The notes: generated by a model not told the origin, from the sequence alone. A DNA stretch of 56,511 nt from Chloroflexota bacterium (GCA_012514315.1 JAAZAN010000013.1:1-56511), one strand, 5' to 3'. Counted from the first letter of the stretch, positions 26,783 through 36,436 are shown. Translations and numbers: made by a program.

Positions 26783-27735
26783 GCGCCGGACCCCACGTGT
26801 TTCTGGTACCAATGCCACTGGAGGCACAGCCCTTCCTCGACCGATGTTGTCGGGCTGTACCCAAGGAGCTCGCGCGCCTTCGAGATGTCCGCAAATGTGA
26901 CCCGGGGCTCGCTGGCAGGGGCTGAAGGGGTCGTAATGTGAGCTGGGCGTCCGACAAGCGCCTCGATCTTCTCCACGAAGTCGGCCATACGGACAGGTTC
27001 GCCCCTGCCTAAGTTGATGCACTGGTAGCCCAGCGGGCGATCTAGCGCGGTCACAATGCCTGCGACGATATCTGCCACATACGTCCAGTCGCGAAACATC
27101 TCACCCCCTTCATACAACGGGAATGGGATGTCCTGGTAGATGCAGTCCATCACTTTGTAGGGCATCATATCGGGTCGCCCGCGCGGGCCGTAGACCGAGA
27201 AGAAGCGGAGCGCGGTGAACGACAGGCCAAACAGGTTGTGATATGCATGGCCCATCAATTCGGCGCCAATCTTCGAGGCCGGATATGGGGCAAGCGGTCG
27301 GCCCAGAGGATCGTCCTCACGGAAGGGCATCCGGTCGGTTGCACCGTAGACCGAGGATGTCGAGGCGAGTACGATGTGACCGATGCCGGTCGCGCGTGCG
27401 GCATCCAAGACGTTGACGGTGCCGCGCACATTGACATCCACGTAGAGCGGGGCATGCTCGATCGAATAGCGTACGCCTGCCATAGCCGCGAGGTGAGCGA
27501 TCGCGTCGAATCCGCCGGAACAGACATCGAGCAATGTCTCGCTATCGCGTACGTCGCCCTCGCGGAGCGTGAACTGACGATGGCGGACCAACGTCGCTAC
27601 ATTCGCGCGCTTCACGGCAGGGTCATAGTAGGCGTTGAAGTCGTCCAGTCCAACAACGGCATCACCGCGGCTGAGAAGCGTTTCCGCCAGATGGCTGCCG
27701 ATGAAACCGGCGGCGCCCGTTACCAGAACCCTCAC
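26779..27735 (-). CDS. NAD-dependent epimerase, UDP-glucuronate 4-epimerase-like
   Basis: Extended short-chain dehydrogenase of 318 residues. The Rossmann motif is TGAAGFIGSH (7-16). The segment DDFNAYYDPAVKR resembles the DNLNxYYDxxLKxxR of UDP-glucuronate 4-epimerases. The catalytic Ser lies in STSSVYG, and Tyr-Lys in YPASK. FRDWTYVADI and INLGRGEPV are standard for sugar-nucleotide epimerases. It probably interconverts nucleotide sugars for surface glycans. The gene overlaps recJ by 4 bp and the glycosidase-like gene by 4 bp, so it is translationally coupled on both sides. Confidence 0.88.
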   Translation of the reverse strand: MRVLVTGAAGFIGSHLAETLLSRGDAVVGLDDFNAYYDPAVKRANVATLVRHRQFTLREGDVRDSETLLDVCSGGFDAIAHLAAMAGVRYSIEHAPLYVDVNVRGTVNVLDAARATGIGHIVLASTSSVYGATDRMPFREDDPLGRPLAPYPASKIGAELMGHAYHNLFGLSFTALRFFSVYGPRGRPDMMPYKVMDCIYQDIPFPLYEGGEMFRDWTYVADIVAGIVTALDRPLGYQCINLGRGEPVRMADFVEKIEALVGRPAHITTPSAPASEPRVTFADISKARELLGYSPTTSVEEGLCLQWHWYQKHVGSGA

Positions 27736-29513
27736 CGGTCCAGATCTCCCCTGCCACCAGCGCCCCAGCCGGAGTTGGGTTGGGCAGAATCCTGGGCGGG
27801 CTCAATGTGCTGCACGTTGAGCTGGAGCTCGCGTCGGCCGTTCCATTCGTTGACTTCAAAGTGGTAGACGACGTTGATGCGGTCAGGCAGTCGATCAGCC
27901 CAGTCACCCTGTCGAAACGCTATGGCGTCCCAGGAGGCGCCACCATTGCTCAGGCGGAGTTTGAGGTGCGCCCTGTTACTACCCACGACGCGGTGGTCCG
28001 CGACGCGGACATCACGGCTGAGGAAGAGCGGCGCGGGGTTGCCACATCCGTGTGGCTCCAACCGCGCGAGTTCCTCCTGAAGATCCCACGTCAGCTGCGA
28101 GAGTTCGATCTCAGCGTCAATGGTGAGTGCCGGAATCAGCTCCCTTCCCCTCAGTGCATCTGCTGCGATCTCCTGAAGACGCGACTCCAGCTCCTTAAGA
28201 TGTTCATTCGTGACCGTGAAGCCTGCCGCAGCGGCGTGACCTCCGTGTCGCACCAGCAGGTCGGCGCACTGATCCAGAGCCATTGTGATATGGAACTCTG
28301 GAATGGACCGCGCCGACCCACGGCTGCAGGTCTCGCCGACACTGACCACGACAGCAGGACGGTAGAACTCGTCGGTCAAGCGGCTCGCAGCCAGTCCAGC
28401 GATACCGGACGGCAGATCGGGCGCCGCGGCGATCAGCAGCGGTGCGTCCTCCGAGATGGGGAGTGCCAGCTCCCTGGCGCGATTCTCCGTGTCCGTGGTC
28501 AGGGCCCGGCGCTCACGATTCAGTTGATCCAGACGGTCGGCAAGTCGCTCGGCTTCCGCTGGAAACTGAGTGTCGAGTAGCTCGAACGCTGCGTCGGCGT
28601 GGTCGATCCGTCCGGCCGCGTTGATCCGCGGTGCGATACCGAACCCTACGGCGGTGGCGTCGATCCGGCCTGGCTGCAGTCTGGCCTTGCCGACAAGCGC
28701 GTGGATCCCTGGGCGGACGGGAGGGTTCAGGCGCTCGAGACCGCGCTTCACGAGCGTACGATTCTCGCCCGTCAGTGGCACGATGTCCGCGATGGTGCCG
28801 ATGGCGACCAAGTCCAACAGGTCCTTCGCGTTCAGAGGAGCTGCATCATCGCCTGGTCCCTCATCGTGGGTACTGACAAGCAGGGCCTGGGCGAGCTTGA
28901 AGGCAACGCCCACCCCCGCAAGCTCATCCAGACGCCTGCAGTTCTCCTCTCGCTTCGGGTTGATGATGGCGACGGCGGGCGGCATCTCTGTACCCACCGA
29001 ATGATGGTCCGTAACCACGACGTCCAGGCCGATCTGGTTGGCAAACGCAACTTCCGAGACCGACCGCACGCCGCAGTCGACGGTGACGACCAACTGAACC
29101 CCCTGGCGCGCCAATTCCTCCAGCGATTCCTCGTGGAGTCCGTATCCCTCATCCTCTCGATTCGGGATGTAGTGGACCACCTGGCCGCCGAGGGCGCGAA
29201 GCGTCTGTACGACCAATGCAGTGGCTGTTACTCCGTCCGCGTCATAGTCACCGTAGACCGCGATGCGTTCCCCTTCCTCGATCGCACGTCGGATTCGAGC
29301 GACGGCTGCACCCATATCGGCGAGGTCGTATGGATCAGACTCGCGACCATTGCCCCTCAGGAAGTCATCCACCTCGGCCGGGTCGATGATCCCGCGGTTG
29401 TAGAGCAGTTGGGCGGTGATCGGATGGAGATGAGACAGACAGGCGGTGTGGCTGCGGGGAGCCATGGGATACACGTACAGGCGTTTCTTGCGACCAGTCA
29501 TAGAGAATCGCAT
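27732..29513 (-). CDS. recJ: Single-stranded-DNA-specific exonuclease RecJ
   Basis: 593-residue DHH/DHHA1 phosphoesterase, a 5'-3' single-strand exonuclease of mismatch and recombination repair. Motifs: YGDYDADGV (DxD), VTVDCGV, VTDHHS (the DHH box), GFGIAPRINAAGR, and GGHAAAAGFTV in the DHHA1 part. A C-terminal OB-like domain runs from about 470. Length is normal for compact RecJ. ATG codons at 29513 and 29501 are both possible starts; neither has a good ribosome site. It leads a minus-strand run with coupled sugar genes, an unusual partnership. Confidence 0.93.
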   Translation of the reverse strand: MRFSMTGRKKRLYVYPMAPRSHTACLSHLHPITAQLLYNRGIIDPAEVDDFLRGNGRESDPYDLADMGAAVARIRRAIEEGERIAVYGDYDADGVTATALVVQTLRALGGQVVHYIPNREDEGYGLHEESLEELARQGVQLVVTVDCGVRSVSEVAFANQIGLDVVVTDHHSVGTEMPPAVAIINPKREENCRRLDELAGVGVAFKLAQALLVSTHDEGPGDDAAPLNAKDLLDLVAIGTIADIVPLTGENRTLVKRGLERLNPPVRPGIHALVGKARLQPGRIDATAVGFGIAPRINAAGRIDHADAAFELLDTQFPAEAERLADRLDQLNRERRALTTDTENRARELALPISEDAPLLIAAAPDLPSGIAGLAASRLTDEFYRPAVVVSVGETCSRGSARSIPEFHITMALDQCADLLVRHGGHAAAAGFTVTNEHLKELESRLQEIAADALRGRELIPALTIDAEIELSQLTWDLQEELARLEPHGCGNPAPLFLSRDVRVADHRVVGSNRAHLKLRLSNGGASWDAIAFRQGDWADRLPDRINVVYHFEVNEWNGRRELQLNVQHIEPAQDSAQPNSGWGAGGRGDLDR

Positions 29514-29590
29514 TCAGCGTGTGAGCCAGATTCACTGGTCCAGGGTCCAGGCTAGCCAGTAGCAGCGGGACCCGGGATGTAACCTACACG

Positions 29591-29624
29591 AAAAGCCCTT
29601 CCTGCCCATTTCGCAAGAAGGGCT
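29591..29624 (-). terminator. Intrinsic terminator after the DUF4870 gene
   Basis: On the minus strand, AGCCCTTC (29624 to 29617) pairs with GAAGGGCT (29601 to 29594), and TTTT follows at once (29594 to 29591). The T-tract is short, and the hairpin sits 25 bp after the stop at 29649. Confidence 0.65.
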
Positions 29625-29648
29625 GATCGATCCGGTATTGCCGGCCGT

Positions 29649-29972
29649 CTAGGCCCAGCCCTGCTTCCTGACGAAATCGGAGACGACGGGTACTTCGACC
29701 CACTCGCCCTTGTAGGACTTGATGCCCAAGTAGATGGCGTAGACCCACACCAGGAGGCCGACGCAGGCCCAACTCAGGACAATCACCAGAACCCCCAGCA
29801 CGATCGACACCCAGGCATTGTACTTGAGGAACGGACGGTTCTTCTTATCCTCGATGAGCAACACAACGATGCCGATCAAAGGACAAAACAGGTAACTCAA
29901 CAATGCCCACAACTTGTCATCTTGCGTGATCTCGCTGCCGCCCATAGGTGTACCGACTACTTCTTCTGCCAT
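29649..29972 (-). CDS. DUF4870 (Tic20-like) membrane protein
   Basis: Small membrane protein of 107 residues. The sequence TQDDKLWALLSYLF is followed by a hydrophobic helix, then EDKKNRPFLKYNAW, the conserved DUF4870 core (family form: K..FVRFHA.QS), and two further helices. AGGAGG lies 9 bases before the ATG. The function of the family is unknown. It has its own promoter (30059-30087) and terminator, so it is monocistronic. Confidence 0.88.
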   Translation of the reverse strand: MAEEVVGTPMGGSEITQDDKLWALLSYLFCPLIGIVVLLIEDKKNRPFLKYNAWVSIVLGVLVIVLSWACVGLLVWVYAIYLGIKSYKGEWVEVPVVSDFVRKQGWA

Positions 29973-30058
29973 GCTGCTTAACCTCCTGAGTTATGTGGGT
30001 AACCTTCACCGGGTGAAGCACCTATACGCCACGCCTCACCAATCACCAACTTGCGGCT

Positions 30059-30087
30059 ATTGTAGCAGACTATCAAAGCCATGTCAA
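30059..30087 (-). promoter_or_regulatory. Strong promoter of the DUF4870 gene
   Basis: On the minus strand, TTGACA (30087 to 30082) and TACAAT (30064 to 30059) are 17 bp apart. The leader is about 80 nt. Confidence 0.75.
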
Positions 30088-30125
30088 TTCGAGCCAGCGG
30101 CTTGTTGCGAGTGCAGCGAGCGGCC

Positions 30126-30153
30126 TTGCATATGGCAGGCGCTGGGGTATCAT
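30126..30153 (+). promoter_or_regulatory. Putative promoter of the alcohol dehydrogenase gene
   Basis: TTGCAT (30126-30131) and TATCAT (30148-30153) are 16 bp apart. The site is divergent from the DUF4870 promoter. Confidence 0.5.
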
Positions 30154-30194
30154 AGCGGCGTGTTGTGTTGACCAGGATGAACGCGAGGCGAACT

Positions 30195-31202
30195 ATGCGT
30201 GCGATGGTACTCTACGAGACGGGGCCTGCTGAGGCGATGCCTCTCACGCTGGCTGAACTCCCGATTCCTGAGCCTGGACCCGGGGAGATACGCATTCGTG
30301 TCCTGGCGTGCGGTGTGTGTCGCACGGACCTGCACACAGTCGAAGGCGATCTGCCACTACCGAGAATGCCGTTGGTGCCGGGCCACCAGATCGTGGGTGT
30401 AGTCGATGCCTGTGGCGCCGGGGCGGATCGTTTCGCGATCGGAGAGCGTGTTGGCGTGCCGTGGTTGTATCGGACGTGTGGGCGCTGCGAATTCTGCGAG
30501 CGTGGACTGGAGAATTTGTGCCGCGATGCGGAATTCACCGGATTACACGCTGACGGGGGATACGCGGAAGCGATGGTGGCCCCCGAGAGATTCGCTTATC
30601 CGATCCCGCCGGTGTTCTCCGATGTCCAGGCTGCGCCGCTCATGTGCGCGGGCATCATCGGGTATCGCGCACTGCGTTTGAGTGGGATCGAGCCGGGCCA
30701 GCGACTGGGGCTATACGGGTTCGGTGGGTCAGCGCACGTAACGATTCAGGTGGCGCGTCACTGGGGCTGCGAGCCCTATGTGTTCACCCGAACGCCCAGC
30801 CATCGCCAGCTGGCTGAGGATCTCGGCGCGGTATGGGTCGGACGTGCCGAGGATGATCCCCCGCAGAAGGTCCACGGCAGCGTCATCTTCGCTCCGGCAG
30901 GAACCCTGGTCCAGCACGCGCTGCGTGTGCTGGAGCGGGGCGGAACGCTCGCGCTGGCCGGCGTGACGATGACACCGATCCCTCCGCTTGACTATGATGC
31001 GTTGCTCTATTGGGAGCGAGGTATTCGCAGTGTCGCCAACTTCACGCGCCGCGATGCCCGCGAGCTGCTCGAGGTCGCGGCGCAGATTCCTGTCGAGTCG
31101 ACGGTCCAGCTCTTCCCGCTGGAAGCAGCCAACGACGCGTTGCTGGCGCTCAAGCACAGCGAGATTGATGGCACGGCTGTGCTGGTGATGGACTCCGTAT
31201 GA
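30195..31202 (+). CDS. Zinc-dependent alcohol dehydrogenase (MDR family)
   Basis: Medium-chain dehydrogenase of 335 residues from ATG 30195, starting MRAMVLYETGP. Upstream in-frame GTG 30165 and ATG 30177 sit very close to the predicted transcription start. Catalytic zinc site: Cys in ACGVCRTDLH, His-Glu in GHQIVGVV-type context. The structural zinc loop has CGRCEFCERGLENLC, four Cys. The cofactor fold is shorter than usual, with LYGFGGSAHV as the dinucleotide loop. It is probably a NAD(P)-dependent oxidoreductase of primary alcohols or aldehydes. The next gene starts 79 bp downstream. Confidence 0.88.
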   Translation: MRAMVLYETGPAEAMPLTLAELPIPEPGPGEIRIRVLACGVCRTDLHTVEGDLPLPRMPLVPGHQIVGVVDACGAGADRFAIGERVGVPWLYRTCGRCEFCERGLENLCRDAEFTGLHADGGYAEAMVAPERFAYPIPPVFSDVQAAPLMCAGIIGYRALRLSGIEPGQRLGLYGFGGSAHVTIQVARHWGCEPYVFTRTPSHRQLAEDLGAVWVGRAEDDPPQKVHGSVIFAPAGTLVQHALRVLERGGTLALAGVTMTPIPPLDYDALLYWERGIRSVANFTRRDARELLEVAAQIPVESTVQLFPLEAANDALLALKHSEIDGTAVLVMDSV

Positions 31203-31281
31203 CTGGTTCGGTGCTGATGGGAAGACCTGGTCTCCTTACGCCGGTTGTCCGTGGGATGACTGGAGTGCCGGAGAGATCGCG

Positions 31282-33261
31282 TTGCGGACTGATGTAAAGA
31301 TGGCGCGGCAACCCACATCGCTCACGCGAGCTGAGCAGGGATCGCGAGAGTGGGACAGAGCCCTGGACCGGGTCGAGCAATCCGCCGAGCTGGCGTTACA
31401 GACCTACTCGAACGTCCACCGCGGAACCGGGCAGTTCTCGGTCATCTCCACCGTTCTCTATGAGCAGGCTCGGAACGTTGCGCTGGACTGCCTGGGGCTG
31501 AGGAAGGAGAACTTCACCATCGTGTTCACATCGCCGTATGGTGCGGAAAGGCTCAGCGCGTGGCTGCCCGTACGGCCTGTGCACGTGATCTCGAGCGGGG
31601 AGGCCGGTCTGCCGCTGGGCATCCGTGCGCTGGTGCTGAAGAGGAGACATCATCACAGTGGTGTGCCCCCTGTGACCGGCGGGGGTGTGGTGAAGCTGGT
31701 GGGGGCCCATTCTGTGGTGTGGGATGACTGCCCCAGCCGATTCGAGGCAGGTACTCCGAATCTCATCGGTGTCGTTGCCTTCGTCTGCGCACTCCGCACT
31801 CTAGGCCGACGGGCGCCGGGTTGCTCGTCGATGCCATCCCTGACGATGGAGTCGGTCCTGCACGCCGATGAGGCGTCGTTTGTCCGTGGGCGCGCCCTGC
31901 TGGATAGTCTGCGCCAGACAGCGCTGGGTAGAGGGATGGCCATTCCCACGACCCACGGTCTGAGACCATATGCGAACCTCGACAACGCCGCCAGCACACC
32001 AGCGCTGGGTCCAGTCTGGGATGTCGTGCGCAGAGCCTGGCGACAACCCAGCGGCGGCGATGGGATTGCGCAAGAAGTCAAGCATATTGTGGCCGATTAT
32101 GTGGGCGCCTCGCTGGATCAGTACGATGTGATCTTCACCGCCAACGCGACGGAGGCGCTCAACATTCTTGCTCGCGGTCTCGAGCTGGCGTGGGGTAGCA
32201 CGTCGCGACCGGTTGTGGTCAACACAGACATGGAGCATCATTCGAACGATCTTCCCTGGCGGTACATCAGTGGCGCGACACTCGTTCGGCTTCCGGTCGA
32301 TGACGAGGGTTTCGCAGACATCGCCGCACTGGATGATCTACTGCGCGGGGCGCTGCAGGCCGGGTGGCAGCCGAAGCTCGTGACCATCAGCGGAGCATCG
32401 AACGTCCTGGGATCGTTGAATGACCTGGCGTCCATCGCCAGGACTGCGCACGCTCACGGGGCGCTGGTCGGTGTCGATGCCGCACAATTGGTGGCACATC
32501 GTCCTGTCGACATGTCGGCGACCGGCATCGATTTCCTGGCCTTCTCGGCGCACAAGGTATATGCGCCGTTCGGCAGTGGTGCGTTGGTCTTTCGGCGCGG
32601 AACGCTGGGCTTCGCTCCCGATGAACTGCAGGCGATTCGCCAGATGGGCAGCGAGAATGTGGCTGGCCTGGCAGCGATGGGACAGGCGTTCTTGCTGCTC
32701 AAGCAGGTGGGGCTGGACGTTGTGACGGCCGAGGAGATGGAGCTAACCGGGCATCTGATTGACGGGCTGCGCGCTATCCCTGAGATTACGGTCTTTGGTG
32801 TCACGGATAGGCGGTCATCCAGGTTCGCCCACCGGACTGGCGTTGTCAGCTTCAGCGTGCGGACTGTGCCGCACAACCTGGCGGCGCTCATGCTTGCCGA
32901 GCTGGGGGGAGTGGGTGTCCGCCATGGCTGCTTCTGCGCGCACTTGATTGCCAAGCGCCTGATGGGAATTGCTCGCTGGCGTGAGCGGCTTGCGGAGCTC
33001 GGTTTCGGCCTGTTCCCGCGGTTCACCGAAGAAGTGGCGCCAGGTATCGTGCGTGCCAGCCTGGGCATAGAGAACAGCATGGCGGATGTGGATCGACTTG
33101 TGGCAACGATGCGTGAGATCGTCGCCGAGCCACTGTCCTGGGATCAGAGGCTATTGGCCACGACATACAACGGCGATCCGCATCCGCCGGCCACGGATGT
33201 TGGTCGCGAGATCGCGGGTGTGGCAAGGGCCATCTCGACACAGGTCTATGGACCGGTTTGA
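31282..33261 (+). CDS. Two-domain class V aminotransferase, cysteine-desulfurase-like, with extra N-terminal domain
   Basis: 659-residue PLP protein. Residues about 230-630 form a class V aminotransferase/SufS-like unit: YANLDNAASTP, the ANATEALN loop, TDMEHHSNDLPW, VDAAQLVAHRPVDM, the PLP Lys in FSAHKVYAPFG, and RHGCFCAH, where the Cys matches the desulfurase catalytic position. Residues about 30-210 (SNVHRGTGQFS, YEQARNVALDCLGL, IVFTSPYGAERL) look like the start of a second fold-type I unit that lacks a PLP Lys. TTG 31282 has GGAGAG six bases upstream; ATG 31300 is the alternative. Whether it desulfurates cysteine or handles another amino acid is open. Confidence 0.82.
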   Translation: MRTDVKMARQPTSLTRAEQGSREWDRALDRVEQSAELALQTYSNVHRGTGQFSVISTVLYEQARNVALDCLGLRKENFTIVFTSPYGAERLSAWLPVRPVHVISSGEAGLPLGIRALVLKRRHHHSGVPPVTGGGVVKLVGAHSVVWDDCPSRFEAGTPNLIGVVAFVCALRTLGRRAPGCSSMPSLTMESVLHADEASFVRGRALLDSLRQTALGRGMAIPTTHGLRPYANLDNAASTPALGPVWDVVRRAWRQPSGGDGIAQEVKHIVADYVGASLDQYDVIFTANATEALNILARGLELAWGSTSRPVVVNTDMEHHSNDLPWRYISGATLVRLPVDDEGFADIAALDDLLRGALQAGWQPKLVTISGASNVLGSLNDLASIARTAHAHGALVGVDAAQLVAHRPVDMSATGIDFLAFSAHKVYAPFGSGALVFRRGTLGFAPDELQAIRQMGSENVAGLAAMGQAFLLLKQVGLDVVTAEEMELTGHLIDGLRAIPEITVFGVTDRRSSRFAHRTGVVSFSVRTVPHNLAALMLAELGGVGVRHGCFCAHLIAKRLMGIARWRERLAELGFGLFPRFTEEVAPGIVRASLGIENSMADVDRLVATMREIVAEPLSWDQRLLATTYNGDPHPPATDVGREIAGVARAISTQVYGPV

Positions 33262-33353
33262 TTCAGTCAGCGTGTTCAGCCGACTAGCAGAGGGTGGTCG
33301 GGCGCTGTCAGCAAGTATCGGTTGATCGGGGAGACCCCACACAGGAGGCCGAA

Positions 33354-35729
33354 TTGCACAGCATCAGACTCGATGGCGCATGGCGCGTTGCCATTGTGGG
33401 GCCGGCAGATCATCCAATCGGCGGCCCGCATGATCTGATATCGGACGAGATCGATATGCTGCCCGCAAGGGTTCCGGGTAATATCGAGCTGGATCTGGTC
33501 CGTGCGGGACGCATCTCGGATCCATTCCTCGCTAACAACACGCGGCAGCTTCGCTCTCTGGAATGTAACGACTACTGGTACCTGCGCGAGTTCGAGATGC
33601 CGGCTGGCGCCGCTGGTCAGGACTGGGACTTGGTGTTTGCCGGATTGGATACATTGGCGACGGTCTGGGTGAACGGGGTAGAGGTGGGGAGCGCAGCAAA
33701 CATGCTGATTGAGCATCGCTTTGACGTGACTGACGCGCTGTGTCCTGAGAGCAGAAACCAGGTTGTTGTGCGTCTTGCGTCGGCGCTGCGGCACGCGCAG
33801 GGTCTCGAGTACGACGTCGCCAGCATGAGCTGGGAACGGCGGGAGGAAGGGCTCTTCATTCGCAAAGCCCCCCATGTCTGGGGCTGGGACATCATGCCGA
33901 GGGCGGTCTCGGCCGGCATCTGGCGCTCGGTGTGGCTGGAGGTGCGCGAGCCGGTGGCGATCGAGCAGCTCTACTATTGGACTGAGCGTGCGGACCGGCA
34001 GAACGCCACACTCGGTCTGCGTTTCCAGTTTCGCACGGATTCGCCTGACCTGGACGGGTACAGCCTGTCATTTCGAGGCGTGTGCGGTGATCACGTATTC
34101 GAGCATGAGGAGCCGGTCGAGTTCATCGCTGGCGGAGCGCTGATTCCAGTGCCGGATGCACGCCTGTGGTGGCCAAAGGGATACGGCGACCCGCATCAGT
34201 ACACAATCACAGCGCGACTCTGTCGACGCGGTGCGGTGGTTGCAGAACGGGTGGATCGTGTGGGGATTCGCACCGTGCGTGTTGACCGGACTACCCACTC
34301 AGCCGAGCCCTTCTCGGCCGGCGCTGCGGTAGAGGGGAGCGTTCGTGTGGACTGTCCAGCAGCGGAGGATGGTCACTTCGTGTTTGTGGTGAACGGAGAA
34401 CCCGTCATGGTCAAGGGGGCCAACTGGGTGCCTCTGGACGCGTTCCACAGCCGCGACGCGGAGCGCGTGGGTCCAGCCCTGGCACTATTCGATGACCTGG
34501 GCTGCAATATGGTTCGTTGTTGGGGTGGCAACGTCTACGAAGATCGGCGGTTCTTCGATCTGTGCGACCAGATGGGTATCATGGTCTGGCAGGATTTCGC
34601 CTTTGCATGTTGTCGGTATCCTCAGACAGAGCCCTTTCTGGCACAGGTGCGTTCGGAAGTCGAGGCCGTTGTGCGACGACTGCGCAATCATCCGTCGCTG
34701 GTCCTCTGGTGCGGGGACAACGAGGTCGACATGGCGTATGCCTCCGAGGGGCTGCCGCCCGAGTGGAACCGGCTGACGCGCGAAGTGATACCGGGTGTAC
34801 TGCGCCGTTGTGACCCCCATAGGGACTATGTCCCGAGCTCACCCTACATACCGTCGGTGCTGCACGCAGATCGCGATGCGGCGCTGCGCACGCCCGAGCA
34901 GCACCTGTGGGGACCTCGCGGGTACTTCAAAGGCGACTTCTATGCGCGTCATAGCGCGTGCTTCATCGGTGAGATCGGCTACCATGGTTGTCCGAATGTC
35001 TCCTCCATTCAACGCTTCATCTCGCCCGACAGCCTGTGGCCTTGGCAGGATAACGATGAATGGCTGGCCCACTCGGTTCATCACTGGCAGCACCGTGTGA
35101 TCTACAGTGACCGGGTTCGCTTGATGGTGAATCAGGTGCGCGAGCTATTCGGTACTGTGCCAGATGATCTGGGTTCGTTCGCACTCGCGAGTCAGATCAC
35201 GCAGGCCGAGGCCAAGAAGTTCTTCGTGGAGTCCACGCGCTTGAGAAAGTGGCGCACAAGTGGGATCCTGTGGTGGAACGTACTGGACGGGTGGCCACAG
35301 TTCTCAGATGCAGTGGTGGACTACTACTTCGGCAAGAAGCTGGCCTACCATTACCTCTGGCGGGTCCAACGGCCCGTCTGCATGATCGTCGGCGAGCCCG
35401 GACGGGGGAACTACCTGCCTTTGATCGTCAGCAATGACTCGCTCCAGACAGTCGCTGTGCACTTCTCCGTACGGGATGGCGACAGCCAAGAACAGCTGCT
35501 CGAAGGGGCGTTAGCCGTCCCGGCGAACCAGAACTGGCAAGTGGGACGGATTCGCGCCTTTGCTGGCGAGCAGCGACTGCTTCTGCTGGAGTGGACGTTG
35601 GATGGCGAACGCTATGGAAACCACTATGTGGCGTGCCATCCGCCGTTCTCGCTCGATCGTTACCGCGTGTGGCTACGTTCAATCGCCAGACTACCTCGAT
35701 CCTTTGAGGCAGATGATGTCGCTGCCTAG
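33354..35729 (+). CDS. GH2 beta-mannosidase-like glycosidase
   Basis: Cytoplasmic GH2 enzyme of 791 residues. TTG 33354 is chosen because AGGAGG sits five bases upstream. The N-terminal sugar-binding sandwich starts SIRLDGAWRV and has VPGNIELDLVRAG, NDYWYLREFEMP and VWVNGVEVG. The barrel has VKGANWVPLDAF, MVRCWGGNVYED, VWQDFAFACCRYP, the acid/base Glu in WCGDNEVDM, and the nucleophile Glu in FIGEIGYHG. The NWVP/WGGNVYE pattern is that of beta-mannosidases. There is no signal peptide, so it probably acts on imported mannosyl oligosaccharides. It lies 92 bp after the aminotransferase. Confidence 0.9.
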   Translation: MHSIRLDGAWRVAIVGPADHPIGGPHDLISDEIDMLPARVPGNIELDLVRAGRISDPFLANNTRQLRSLECNDYWYLREFEMPAGAAGQDWDLVFAGLDTLATVWVNGVEVGSAANMLIEHRFDVTDALCPESRNQVVVRLASALRHAQGLEYDVASMSWERREEGLFIRKAPHVWGWDIMPRAVSAGIWRSVWLEVREPVAIEQLYYWTERADRQNATLGLRFQFRTDSPDLDGYSLSFRGVCGDHVFEHEEPVEFIAGGALIPVPDARLWWPKGYGDPHQYTITARLCRRGAVVAERVDRVGIRTVRVDRTTHSAEPFSAGAAVEGSVRVDCPAAEDGHFVFVVNGEPVMVKGANWVPLDAFHSRDAERVGPALALFDDLGCNMVRCWGGNVYEDRRFFDLCDQMGIMVWQDFAFACCRYPQTEPFLAQVRSEVEAVVRRLRNHPSLVLWCGDNEVDMAYASEGLPPEWNRLTREVIPGVLRRCDPHRDYVPSSPYIPSVLHADRDAALRTPEQHLWGPRGYFKGDFYARHSACFIGEIGYHGCPNVSSIQRFISPDSLWPWQDNDEWLAHSVHHWQHRVIYSDRVRLMVNQVRELFGTVPDDLGSFALASQITQAEAKKFFVESTRLRKWRTSGILWWNVLDGWPQFSDAVVDYYFGKKLAYHYLWRVQRPVCMIVGEPGRGNYLPLIVSNDSLQTVAVHFSVRDGDSQEQLLEGALAVPANQNWQVGRIRAFAGEQRLLLLEWTLDGERYGNHYVACHPPFSLDRYRVWLRSIARLPRSFEADDVAA

Positions 35730-35808
35730 GGTCGATGCGCCGACCGCCCTTCGCTTTGGCGTCAGTCCCCTGAATCGAGCGTGACCGTGCCGGTTGCGTT
35801 GCTGTGCC

Positions 35809-36393
35809 TCATTCCGCCAATGATTCGATGATGGCCTGACAGAACTCCGGTAAGTCGTTGGGGACACGGCCGGTGACGATGTTGCCGTCGGTCACAGCCG
35901 GCACATCGACGAACTCGGCGCCTGCGTTGATCAGGTCGTCGCGGACCGCCCGATATGCTGTGGCTCGCCGTCCCTCCATCAGGCCCGCTGAGATCAGGAC
36001 CCACGGACCGTGACAGATGGCGGCCAATAGCTTGCCTTGGGCGTGGCACGCGCGTGTCAGGGCGAGCACTTCCTCGTCCTGACGCAGGGCATCTGGCGAG
36101 AAGCCGCCTGGAAACAGCAGTCCGTCGATGTCGTCGGCCTGCACGGTGTCAAGCGCTGCCATTGTGTAGCGCGGGCCTTCCGGCATCACTGGGATCGGTA
36201 CTGGATGGCCGAAGCGCCCCATCACTGGCTTGTCGAAGAGGTACGGGCGGGGATGGCTGCCGCGTTGAACTGCGATGACGAGAATGCGCGCACCCTCCTC
36301 ACTTAGGCGAAGCACCGGATAAAGCAGCTCGATATCCTCGTACTCTTGCGCGACGATGATCGCAATGGTCTTGCCCGATAGTCTCTTGTTCAT
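35809..36393 (-). CDS. DJ-1/PfpI family protein
   Basis: 194-residue protein of the class I glutamine amidotransferase-like DJ-1/PfpI group. The catalytic Cys lies in AAICHGPWVL (nucleophile elbow, followed by His), with the acidic residue in QEYEDIELLYP and DGLLFPGGFSPD before it. Members are called proteases, deglycases or glyoxalases; the activity is disputed in the field. ATG with GGAGGG upstream. Monocistronic and convergent with the GH2 gene. Confidence 0.88.
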   Translation of the reverse strand: MNKRLSGKTIAIIVAQEYEDIELLYPVLRLSEEGARILVIAVQRGSHPRPYLFDKPVMGRFGHPVPIPVMPEGPRYTMAALDTVQADDIDGLLFPGGFSPDALRQDEEVLALTRACHAQGKLLAAICHGPWVLISAGLMEGRRATAYRAVRDDLINAGAEFVDVPAVTDGNIVTGRVPNDLPEFCQAIIESLAE

Positions 36394-36436
36394 ACTAACC
36401 CTCCGAGATTACCTGCCTAGTGTTCCGTCTTCCTCT

